DNA of 64,000 nucleotides from Eulemur rufifrons (lineage: Eukaryota > Chordata > Mammalia > Primates > Lemuridae). The position numbers and the translations under genes were made by a program. How positions within the stretch are numbered: position 1 is the first letter of the stretch; each line of letters starts with the position of its first letter. Location of the stretch: positions 17,474,193 through 17,538,192 of the forward strand of contig NC_091012.1 in assembly GCF_041146395.1 (NCBI RefSeq), written 5' to 3'. Shown one piece after another: positions 1 to 9,700 of this stretch. The notes under the pieces are model-generated. The model worked only from the letters and a program-made list of their open reading frames with translations. It ran no database searches and had not been told where the DNA came from.

Positions 1-423
1 AGGTCTACTTGAATCTGTTTAAGATACCTCCATAATGCTTTCCACAGGGGTTGCACTAGTTTGCAGTCCCACCAGCAGTGTATTAGTGTTCCTGTCTCTC
101 CACACCCACGCCAACATGTGTTGTTTTGGGTTTTTTTGATAAAGGCCATTCTCACTGCGGTTAAGTGATATCTCATTGTGGTTTTGATTTGCATTTCTCT
201 GATGATTAGGGATGTTGAGCATTTTTTCATATGTTTGTTAGCCATTCTTATATCTTCTTTCGAGAAGTTTCTATTCATGTCATTTGCCCACTTTTTGATA
301 GGGTTGCTTGATTTTTTCTTGCTGGTTTTCCTGAGTTCTAAATAGATTCTTGTTATCAGTCCTTTATCTGATGTGTAGTATGCAAAATTATTTTCCCATT
401 CTGTAGGTGGTCTGTTTATTCTC
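1..423 (-). mobile_element. L1 fragment (L1-A), ORF2 3' part
   Basis: This stretch repeats the sequence at about 1055-1477 with only scattered differences, so it is a second copy of the ORF2 3' region of the same young L1 family, on the minus strand. A 67-residue piece of ORF2 stays open at 19-222. The fragment runs off the left edge of the window and stops abruptly at about 423, where a run of T begins. It is therefore 5'-truncated or broken at that point. Confidence 0.9.
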
Positions 424-535
424 TTTTTTTTTTTTTTTTTGTATATTTGCCACAGATACACTATCACATTTTATTGTTTTAGAGCTGGTATCAGTGAACT
501 TTTTCTTGTAAAGGGCAAACATTTTTTTTTTTTTA
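424..535. other. Junction segment between two L1 copies
   Basis: A run of about 18 T is followed by roughly 80 bases that match neither L1 copy (about 443-520) and then a second T run leading into the 3' UTR of L1-B. The short unique part contains a stretch resembling a common old interspersed repeat, but the family cannot be fixed by eye. The T runs are probably the A tails of minus-strand elements. Confidence 0.5.
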
Positions 536-540
536 AAAAA

Positions 541-722
541 CAATAGTTTCATATTTTTTTCCCCACCCCCTCCTTTCCCGAGTCAGCACCTTCAAGTGTT
601 ACGACTCCCCAAACGGTGCGCAATGCACTCATTGTGTAGGCATACCCCCATCCCCTCCCCCACCCCCCACCTCAGTCTCATGTCCAATTGGTGTCATTTC
701 CAGATTTGTATTTAGGTGATGA
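541..722 (-). other. L1-B 3' UTR
   Basis: Sequence between the ORF2 stop and the A tail of L1-B. The L1 strand has several G runs between 645 and 671, compatible with a G-quadruplex, as is common in mammalian L1 3' UTRs. Only one copy of the roughly 96-base unit that is duplicated in L1-C is present here. Confidence 0.7.
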
Positions 723-3700
723 TCAGGGAAACCAATTTTCTGGTGAGTACATGTGATGCTTGTTTTGCCATTCTTGGGATACTTCACTTAATATAATGGG
801 TTCCAACTCTCTCCAGGAGAACCATAGAGATGTCGTGTCTTCATCATTCCTTATAGCTGAGTAATATTCCATGGTATACATATACCACAGTTTACTAATC
901 CAATCATGTATTGATGGGCATTTGGGTTGTTTCCACATCTTTGCTATTGTGAATTGTGCTGCTATAAACATTTGGGTACACGTGCCTTTGTTACAGAATG
1001 ACCTTTTTTCCTTTGGGTATATGCCCAGTAATGGGATTGCTGGGTCAAATGGCAGGTCTACTTGAATCTGTTTAAGATACCTCCATAATGCTTTCCACAG
1101 GGGTTGCACTAGTTTGCAGTCCCACCAGCAGTGTATTAGTGTTCCTGTCTCTCCACACCCACGCCAACATGTGTTGTTTTGGGTTTTTTTCATAAAGGCC
1201 ATTCTCACTGGGTTTAAGTGATATCTCATTGTGGTTTTGATTTGCATTTCCCTGATGATTAGAGATGTTGAACACTTTTTCATATGTTTGTTAGCCATTT
1301 TTATATCTTCTTTTGAAAAATTTCTATTCATGTCCTTTGCCCACTTTTTGATAGGGTTGCTTGAATTTTTCTTGCTGATTTTCCTGAGTTCTAAATAGAT
1401 TCTTGTTATCAGTCCTTTATCTGATGTGTAGTATGCAAAAATTTTTTCCCATTCTGTAGGTGGTCTGTTTATTCTCTGGACTGTTTCTTTGGCTGTGCAG
1501 AAGCTTTTTAATTTAATCATGTCCCATTCATTTATTTTTGTTGCTGCTGTGATTGCCTTGGGGGTCTTCTTCATAAATTCTTTGCCTAGGCCAATGTCTG
1601 TAAGAGTCTTTCCTACATTTTCTTCTAGAATTCTGATTGTATCACGCCTAAGGTTTAAGTCTGTTATCCACTGTGATTTGATTTTTGGGAGAGGTGAAAG
1701 CTGTGGGTCCTGTTTCAGTCTTCTACAAGTGGCTAACCAATTCTCCCAGCACCATTTATTGAATAGGGATTCTTGTCCCCAGGGTATATTCTTTCCCGCT
1801 TTGTCAAAAATTAGGTGACTATATGAGGATGGTTCTATATTTGGATTTTCTGTTGTGTTCCACTGGTCTGTGTCCCTGCACTTGTGCCAATACCAGGCTG
1901 TTTTAAGAACCACGGCCTTGTAGTATAGTTTGAGGTCTGGCAAATTAATACCTCCCATTTTGTTTTTGTTGCTTAAAATTGCTTTTGCTATACGGGGTCT
2001 TCTTTGATTCCATACAAAGTGTATAATTATTTTCTCTATGTCTGTAAAGAATGATGTTGGTAATTTAATAGGGATTGCATTGAATCTGTAGATCACTTTG
2101 GGTAGTATAGACATTTTAACAATGTTGATTCTTCCGATCCACGAGCATGGTATATTTTTCCATCTATTTGCAAGTTCTGCTATTTCTTTTCTCAGTGTTT
2201 CATAGTTTTCCTTATAGAGGTCCTTTACCTCTTTAGTTAGATATATACCTAGATATTTTATTTTCTTTGTTGCTATTTTGAAGGGTATTGAGTCTTTAAT
2301 TTGGTTTTCCGATTGACTGTTATTGGCATATATAAATGCCTCTGATTTGTGTATATTAATTTTGTAGCCTGAGACTTTGCTATATTCGTTAATCAATTCC
2401 AGGAGTCTCTTGGTTGAATCCTGGGGGTTTTCCAGATATAACATCATATCATCAGCAAAAAGTGAGAGTTTGATCTCTTCCTTCCCTATTTGGACTCCCT
2501 TGATTCTGCTCTCTTGCCTGATAGCTCTCGCAAGGACTTCCAATACTATGTTGAAAAGTAATGGAGACAATGGGCAGCCCTGTCTGGTTCCAGTTCTAAG
2601 TGGGAGTGCGTTCAGTTTTTCCCCATTCACTATGATGTTGGCTGTGGGTTTGTCATATATGGCTTGTATCATTTTTAGGTAGGTTCCATCAATGCCTATT
2701 TTGTTAAGCGTTTTTATCATAAAAGGGTGTTGAATTTTGTCAAATGCTTTTTCTGCATCTAATGAGAGTATCATATGGTTTTTGTTTTTGCTTCTATTTA
2801 TGTGGTGAATTACATTTATAGATTTACGTATGTTGAACCACCCCTGCATCTCGGGGATGAAGCCCACTTGGTCGTGGTGGATTACTTTTTTGATAAGTAC
2901 TTGGATTCGATTTGCTAGTATTTTATTGAAAATTTTTGCATCTATATTCATGAGGGAAATTGGTCTGTAGTTCTCTATTTTTGTTGTGTCCTTTCCAGGT
3001 TTTGGTATTAATGTTATATTGGCTTGGTAGAACGTGTTGGGGAGAACTCCATCCTTCTCAATATTGCAGAATAGTTTATGTACGATGGGCACCAGTTCTT
3101 CTTTGTATGTATGGTAAAATTCAGGTGTGAACCCATCTGGACCAGGGCTTTTCTTTTTGGGAAGGTTTTTTATTGCTGTTTTGATTTCAGTTCTTGATAT
3201 TGGTCTGTTCAGGTACTCTATTTCTTCCTGGTTGAGCCTGGGAAGACTATGTGTTTCTAAAAATTTGTCCATTTCCTCCACGTTCTCCAGTTTGTGTGCA
3301 TAAAGATTTTTCTAGAATTCATAGATGATATCTTGTATCTCTGTAGCGTTGGTTGTGATTTCTCCTTTCATGTTCCTAATGGAGGTTATTAGAGATTTTA
3401 CTTTTGTGCTCTTGGTTAGTCTAGCCAGAGGTGTGTCTATTTTGTTTATCTTTTCAAAGAACCAACTTTTTGTTTTATTAATTTCCCTTATAGTTTCTTT
3501 GTTGTCCTTTTCATTTAGTTCTGATTTGATCTTAGTAATTTCTCGCCCTCTGCTGGGTTTGGGATCGTTCTGTTCTTCTTTCTCCAGCTCTTTGAGTCTA
3601 TTCGTTAGGTTGTCTATTTGCATGTTTTCTGTCTTTTGGATATAGGCATTTATGGATATGAATTTTCCTCTCAGGACTGCTTTAGCTGCATCCCATAGAT

Positions 3701-4600
3701 TTTGATAAGTTGTGTCTCCATTGTCATTTAATTCAAAGAAATTTTTGATTTCCATCTTGATTTCTTCTTTTATAGAATAATTATTCAGGAGAAGGTTATT
3801 TAGCTTCCATGACTTTGAGTAAGAGTGAGGGTTTCTGTTTGTGATCATTGTTACTTTTATTCCGCTGTGATCTGAGAAGATGCATGGTATAATTTCTATT
3901 TTTTTGAATTTTTAAGACATGATTTATGTCCTAGGACATGGTCAATCTTAGAGAATGTCCCGTGAGCTGATGAGAAGAATGTATATTCTGTGGACTTTGG
4001 GTAGAATGTCCTATAGATGTCAGCCATGCCCATTTGTTCTAGCATTCTATTTAGGTCCATTATGTCTTTGTTTATTTTCTGTTTAGAGGATCTGTCCTGT
4101 ACTGTCAGTGGGGTGTTAAAGTCTCCAGCTATTACAGTATTGTTATCTATCATTTGGTTGAGATCTAGTAGGGTTTGCTTTATGAATCTACGTGCACCTA
4201 GGTTGGGTGCATATATATTGAGTATAGTCATGGCTTCTTGATGAATTGTGCCTTTAATCAGTATGTAGTAGCCATCTTTGTCTTTTATTATTTTTGTTGG
4301 TTTGAAAGGTAAGTTATTGGAAATTAAGATTGCCACACCAGCTTTCTTTTGGTTACCATTTGCTTTAAATATCGATTTCCATCCTTTTATTTTCAGTCTA
4401 AATGCATCTTTGCAGGTTAGGTGAGTTTCTTGAAGACAGCAGATACTTGGATTGTATTTTTTTATCCATTGGGCCAGTCTATGTCTCTTGAGCGGGGAGT
4501 TCAAGCCATTCACATTTATTGAGAAAACTGATAAGTGAGACAGTTTTTTGTTCAGCTTGTTGGGTAGAACTTCATTGTGATGTTTTCTCTCCTGGGCCAT
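723..4600 (-). pseudogene. L1-B ORF2 (endonuclease-reverse transcriptase), two lesions
   Basis: L1 ORF2 encodes the endonuclease and reverse transcriptase that nick DNA and copy L1 RNA at the target site. The start is the ATG at 4598-4600. The endonuclease part (4600-3896) has the typical early motif FSINVNGLNS and later AGDFNTPL. The reading frame is then lost near 3905-3915, where L1-C has one more base in a T run. The next segment (3848-3312) ends at an in-frame TAG at 3312-3314. The same frame then stays open for 852 residues (3281-723) with reverse transcriptase motifs including QGCPLSP and the catalytic FADD (about 2446-2460), followed by the cysteine-rich C terminus ([18 protein letters not shown]). 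Apart from the frame change and the TAG it looks complete. A functional protein is not expected from this copy. Confidence 0.92.
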
Positions 4601-4639
4601 TGTGGTATCTGGAATTTGATCTTTAGCTCTTGAGTAGTT

Positions 4640-5526
4640 TTACATTCGTGGATCTTTCTTGTGCTGATCCGTGTATAATTCTCTTTTGAGTACTTCTTGG
4701 AGGGCTGGTCTTGTCTTGGTGAATTCCCTCAACCTTTGTTTATCTGAGAATGTCTTGATTTCTCCTTTGTATAGAAAACTTAGCTTAGCTGGGTACAAGA
4801 TTCTAGGCTGGGCATTATTCTGTTTCAGAAGCGTGAAAATGGGGCCCCAACCTCTTCTTGCTTGTAAGGTTTCAGCTGAGAAATCTGGCGTAATTCTGAT
4901 GGATTTTCCTTTGTAAGTTACTTGTTTCTTTCTCCTTACAGCTCGGAGAAGTGACTCTTTAGTGGATATTTTGGTCAGCCTGATGACCACGTGGCGTGGC
5001 GTTTTCCTATTTGCTATGAATCTCCCAGGGGTCCTTTGAGCTTCTTGAATCTGTATGTCTAGAGTATTGGCAAGGCCTGGAAAATTTTCCTCGATTTTGT
5101 CTTCAAATAGCTTGTCCAACCCTTGCTTGTTATCTTCTTCACCCTCAGGAATGCCAATAACTCTCAAGTTAGGTTTCTTCACATAATCCCACATTTCTTG
5201 AAGACTCCGATCATTTCTCTTACTTTTTTGATCTATCTCTGTGACTGACTTATTTAGTTGGAAGGAGTTATCTTCAATTTCTGAGATTCTTTCCTCTGTT
5301 TGATCTACCCTGCTCTTGAGACTTTCCACAGTGTTTTGTAGCTCTCTGAGTGAATTCTTCACTTCTAGGAGTTCAGTTTGGTTTTTCTTCAATATTTCAA
5401 TTTCTTTAGTGAATTTTTCCTCCAAATCCTGTATTTTTTTGTGTTTTCCTTGTGTTGTTTATCCATTGATTCTTGTATATTATTCAGCTTGTTTATAATC
5501 CATAATTGGAATTCTTCCTGTGACAT
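4640..5526 (-). pseudogene. L1-B ORF1 (RNA-binding chaperone), one frame change
   Basis: L1 ORF1p is a trimeric coiled-coil RNA-binding protein that packages L1 RNA. The natural start is probably the ATG at 5524-5526, because the same N-terminal context occurs in L1-C. The frame changes near 5437 in an A run (minus strand) that is one base shorter than in L1-C. After it, 261 residues are open from 5425 to 4640. Heptad-like residues form the N-terminal coiled coil, the motif NLRVIGIPEGEE marks the RRM-like domain, and ITPDFSAETLQARRGW marks the C-terminal domain. ORF2 starts 39 bases downstream, the usual arrangement. One homopolymer indel is the only lesion seen, so a sequencing error is possible. 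Confidence 0.88.
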
Positions 5527-6365
5527 GTTGGTGTTTTGAGTCTGGTTTGTGTCAAATGGTTGGGAGCTGGTATTTCTCTTTGGGGATCAGCTTTCCATTT
5601 AATTCTTTGTGCTCTCTGTGTTTTTTCGCTGGGCCCTTCCCATCTAGATTTATCGTTGGATCTTTACTTATAGGTTTAGTCTGGTTAACAGGACTCTTTG
5701 TGCTCTATTCTTAGGCTGTGAAACAGTCTAGGTATGTTGCTTCTTTTGGCAAGAGGGGGAGACTGTTGTGTATTGTTCAGAGATTTTTCTGTTTCCGTTC
5801 GGGGACTGCTTCCGATGGGTCCAATCCTAGAGGATTGGAGTGATCCAGGACCGCTTTGGTGAGTTAGGACACTGTGTTGTGGTCTTTCAGAAGGCAGGCA
5901 GGGTCCACACTAATAGTAGACCGAAATTCTCTTTGTTTGTTTGTTTGTTTGTTTCCCTTTGGTTCTTCCTCTATAGGGGAGGTTCTGACTCTATCTGCCG
6001 GCAAGATACTAGCTATGGGGAGAGGACGGTGACTTCGCTTGCTCAGCGCCCCAGTTGCTGTAGCTCCCACGGGCAAAAGTCTGTCTTGGCCCAATGTCCC
6101 CAGGGATCAGGTTCCACACTCTCGCTTCTGGAGAAGTATTCAGTGTTTACACTTGGGCAGGGATCCTATATAAGGTCCGTGGACCAGGGGAGAGGGTCAT
6201 CCAGGGAGCCTCTTGGTACCCTATTGCTCCGCAGTGACTTGGCTGTGGGCCCTAGAGTGGCAATTGCGTGCCCGCAGATCTCCGGCCCTGGGGGTGACTG
6301 CTCAGGATCCGGTATGTACCAGAGCCAGGGACCTGGCCCGTTCCGAAGCTCACCGTGGGTCCCCA

Positions 6366-6534
6366 GTTAGAAGGCGAAAAGAGAGGAGAAAGAGAAGAGA
6401 AAAAAAAAAAGAAAAAAGAAAAGGAAAGAAAGAAAAGAAAGAGGAGAAAACGAAAAAGAAAAAAAAGAAGAAAAAGAAAGAAAGAAAAGGAAAAAAAAGA
6501 AAAAAAGAAAAAAAAGAAAAGAAACGCAAAAAGC
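6366..6534. repeat. Polypurine (GAAA/AAG-rich) low-complexity tract
   Basis: Nearly uninterrupted A and G on the plus strand for about 165 bases inside the L1-B 5' UTR. L1-C has a shorter A-rich tract at the matching place (about 42473-42553), so it is an expanded ancestral simple repeat. It gives rise to lysine-rich frames on one strand and phenylalanine/serine-rich frames on the other, which are not genes. Confidence 0.95.
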
Positions 6535-7203
6535 CAAACCAAAAAACACCAAAAACACCAACAAAAATGAACAAAAACAAACTACATAGCACCTCACCAC
6601 ACCGCAAGGCAGAAAGATACACAAATCTGAAGTATATAATTCAGCGACTCAATGTTTTTTTGTTTGTTTGTTTGTTTTACCCCTTAGCACAGCTCCGCCC
6701 CTTCGCTTCCGCTCGGCTGGGTCCGGAGCGGCCATTAGATGTTTTTGTTTTTACGCCTTAGCGCAGCTCCGCCCCTTCACGCCCGCCCGGCTGGGTCCCG
6801 GGCAGTTTCGCAGTGGATTTCAAGATGGTGTCTGCGCGCCCGCACAGCTCCGAGGGTGGTGGGGATCCAACCTCCGCGCGCAAAAAGGCGCGGCAGCCAG
6901 AGGCCCAGAGGGCAAAGGTGCCCGCCGAGGCTGTCCGCCGCCGGAAAAAAAAAAGAAAAGGAAAAAAAAAAAAAAAGAAACACAAAACCCCAAAAAAACA
7001 AAAACAAACACAAACACAAACAAACAAAACCCAGAAGAAATTTACCAAGAATAAAATATACAGTTCGGCGAGCCTATTCTTCTTGTTCGTGTTTTTTTTT
7101 TTTTTTTTTTTGCCTTAGCGCAGCTCTGCCCCTTCACCCCGAGCGCGGCCCCGGCATATCCCGCACTCCTGGCGTTGGTTCAGAGACCAGCGGAGGGCGC
7201 CGG

Positions 7204-7590
7204 GCAGAGAGAGCCGCTGGGCACTTTATGGCTCCCGAGCGGTTTCGCCCTCGCTTTCAAGATGGCGCCTGCAGAGCTCCGGGGCTGGAGGGGACCGGCT
7301 CCCCGGCAGGCAGAGACCGCCACTGCCCGGGGGCTGGTGAGCAAGGACGTGCACTGGGGGTCACCGGCTGGAGAACCGCCAAAAAAGGCAGCACGGCAGA
7401 AAGAGCCGCTGGGCACTTTTTGGCTCCCGAGCGGTTTCGCCCTCGCTTTCAAGATGGCGCCTGCCCAGCTCCGGGGCTGGAGGGGACCGGCTCCCCGGCA
7501 GGCAGAGACCGCCACTGCCCAGGGGCTGGCCAGCAAGGACACGCACTGGGGGTGACCGGCTGGAGAACTGCCGAAAAAGGCAGCACGGTG
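7204..7590. repeat. 192-bp direct tandem repeat, two copies, in L1-B 5' UTR
   Basis: Copy one starts at 7204 and copy two at 7396, a period of 192 bases, with only a few differences. Each copy carries CAAGATGGCG on the plus strand (7258-7267 and 7450-7459), opposite to the direction of L1 transcription. The unit corresponds to the second half of the roughly 397-bp unit seen in L1-C. Confidence 0.93.
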
Positions 7591-8050
7591 TACAACGCTA
7601 TTTGCTGTCCGGGAGTCTTTTGTGTTTTTCCGCCCTGGGGCAGATCCGTCCCTCCTCGCCAAGCGCTGTCTCAGCTGAGATCCCCCAGGTTCTAAGGTAA
7701 TTTCGCAAAAAAGCCTCCTGTCTCCAATGCGCCACGTATCCCTCAGTGATTCTGTGCTGGCCTGGGTCAGGGCTCTGTTCAATTGGGAGCGGAGGGCTAG
7801 CCGCTTTCCCGAGAGGCTGCACCCGCCCCGGCTGGGGGCGGGTGTATCCGCCCCGCGCTCCGCTGGCTAGTGTCTGTCCCGCGTTCCCAATTTTCGTTCA
7901 CCTCAGACCTCACTCGCTCTGTTTGTCCCACGCTGATTCTCCGTGGATTCACACCGCTGTTCCTGTGTGGGAGCGGTCTTCTAGCGTTGTGGCAGGTCCG
8001 GATCGATGCCTTCCTTCCCGGGAGCGCAGACTCAGGCCGTCACCACCACT

Positions 8051-8060
8051 CCGCCATCTT
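8051..8060 (-). promoter_or_regulatory. YY1-like site at L1-B 5' end
   Basis: The minus strand reads AAGATGGCGG within about 15 bases of the inferred 5' end of the element. In human L1 a YY1 site at the same place sets the transcription start. The role here is inferred by analogy. Confidence 0.6.
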
Positions 8061-8063
8061 TGA

Positions 8064-9700
8064 TTCTCCTCTTGTTTTTATTATTTCCTTTCAAGCTCTT
8101 ATTTTGTGTTTGTTTACTTCTTTTTCTAGTTTCTTAAGGTGGAGGCTTAGATGATTAATTTGAGACTTTTTTCTTTTATTTATAAGCATTTGATGCTATA
8201 AACTTCCCTCTAAGCATTGATTTACCTACATTTCATCAATTTTGTTATGTTATGTTTCTGTTTACATTCAGTTCAAGATAATTTCTAATTTCCTTGAGAC
8301 TGCCTTTGATCTGTGGTTTATTTGGAAATATGTTGTTTAATTTCTAAATGTTTATGGATTTTCCTATTATACTTCTGTTTTTGATATCTTGTTTCTTTTC
8401 ATTATGATCATAGAGCAGACTATATATGATTTCAATAATCTTATATTTGGTAAGATTTCTTTTATCTTTCCTGGTAAATGTTCTGTGTACAATTGAAAAG
8501 AATATGTATTCTATCAGAGTTAAATAGATTGTTCTATAAATGTCAATTAGAATCTATTTGGTTGATGGTATTGTTCAGTTCTTTTATATCCTTGTAATTT
8601 TCTATTAGTTCTATCATTTACTGGGAGATGAGTGTTGAAGTTTCCAATATTAGTTATGGATTTTTAAATTTCTTCCTTCAGTTGGAACAGTTTTTGCTTT
8701 ATCTATTGTTAAGCTGTGTTATTAGACAGATGCACACATTTAGTATTATGTCTTCCTTATGAGTTGACCCTTTTATCACTATGCTATGTGCCTCTTTATG
8801 TGTGATCAATATTTTTGGCTCTACAATCCAGTCTACTTTGTCTGATATTAACATAGCCACTCCATCTTTCTTTGGATTAGTGTTTGCTTGGTACACTTTT
8901 TCTGTTCTTTTACTTTTATCCTATCTATATCACTATATTTGAAGTGAGATTCATACAGACAACATGTAGTTGGGTCATGTTTTTTAAATCCATTTTGACA
9001 ACATTTGTATTTTCATTGGTTGTGTTTAGACTGTGTTTATGTTTAATGCAATTATTGGTATGTTTGGATTTAGGTCTAGCTTTTTATTATTTGTTTTCTA
9101 TTTCTTACCTCTGATTTTTATTTCTCCTTCCCTGCCCCCTTATTTTGTTATTTAAACACTTTCTAGAGTGCTATTTTAACTTAGTGTTTGTGTTGTTTAC
9201 TATACTGGCATATTTTTAAAACTCAAAATATCTGGGTCTATTATATTTACCCAGATATTTCCCATTTCTATTTTTCTTCCTTTATTCCTGGTGTTCCAAG
9301 TTTTCTTCTCAAATCATTTCCCTTATGTCTAAAGAACTTCTTTTAGCAACTCCTTTAGAGTAAGTCTGCTGGCAATAAGTTCATTTATTTTTCTTCACTT
9401 GAGAAGGTCTTTGCTTCACTTTTCCTGAAAGATTTTCTTTCACTACACACAGAATTCTGACAGTTCTTTCCTTTCAGCAAGTCAAATCTGTTGTTTACTT
9501 CCTTTCCTTCTGGCCTCCATTGTATCTAGTAATAAACCCTCAGTCATTTAAATCATTGTGCCCCTATAGCAATGTGTTGTTCTCTAGCTACTTTTAGGAT
9601 TTCTCATTGTCTTTAATTTGCAGACAATTAATCATGACATGTCTGGGTGTGGATTAGCTTCTCTGAGCTTTTTGAATCTGTAAATTTGTGTCTTTCCTCT
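8064..9700 (-). mobile_element. Older L1 (L1M-type), antisense, ORF2 5' part and upstream
   Basis: Diverged L1 with no long frames. The text from 8080 to 9000 follows the antisense of L1 ORF2 (the region before and including the endonuclease). From about 9300 to 9660 it follows the older L1 ORF1/5' region. It directly abuts the 5' end of L1-B. Confidence 0.8.

Larger units (their letters stand above)
536..8063 (-). mobile_element. Full-length LINE-1 (L1-B), antisense
   Basis: A complete L1 of about 7.5 kb lies on the minus strand. From right to left it has a CpG-rich 5' UTR (about 5527-8063), ORF1, a 39-base spacer, ORF2 and a 3' UTR with G-rich sequence on the L1 strand. Its 5' end reads AAGATGGCGG on the minus strand at 8051-8060, like the YY1 site at the start of human L1. 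The coding part is close to intact, with one frame change in ORF1 and two lesions in ORF2, so the insertion is fairly young. The right flank is an older L1. No clear target-site duplication was found, and the left end is complicated by the junction segment. Confidence 0.93.
5527..8063 (-). promoter_or_regulatory. L1-B 5' UTR / internal promoter region
   Basis: About 2.5 kb upstream of ORF1 up to the L1 5' end. The outer part (about 6680-8063) is GC-rich with many CpG dinucleotides, as expected for an internal L1 promoter that has not long been methylated and decayed. A phrase close to CCTTAGCGCAGCTCCGCCCC recurs at about 6690, 6757 and 7112. A 192-bp direct repeat occupies 7204-7590. The reading frames of 60-318 codons here overlap on both strands, follow no conserved protein and are treated as chance frames in GC-rich or purine-rich DNA. 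Confidence 0.8.

Noticed and set aside
871..4916. Plus-strand frames of 60-109 codons across the L1-B region
   Set aside because: Shadows of the minus-strand L1 ORF1/ORF2; the same shadows recur in L1-C.
6213..7820. Long frames (up to 318 codons on plus, 200 on minus), including lysine-rich and proline/arginine-rich ones
   Set aside because: They lie in the purine tract and tandem GC-rich units of an L1 5' UTR, overlap on both strands and match no family.
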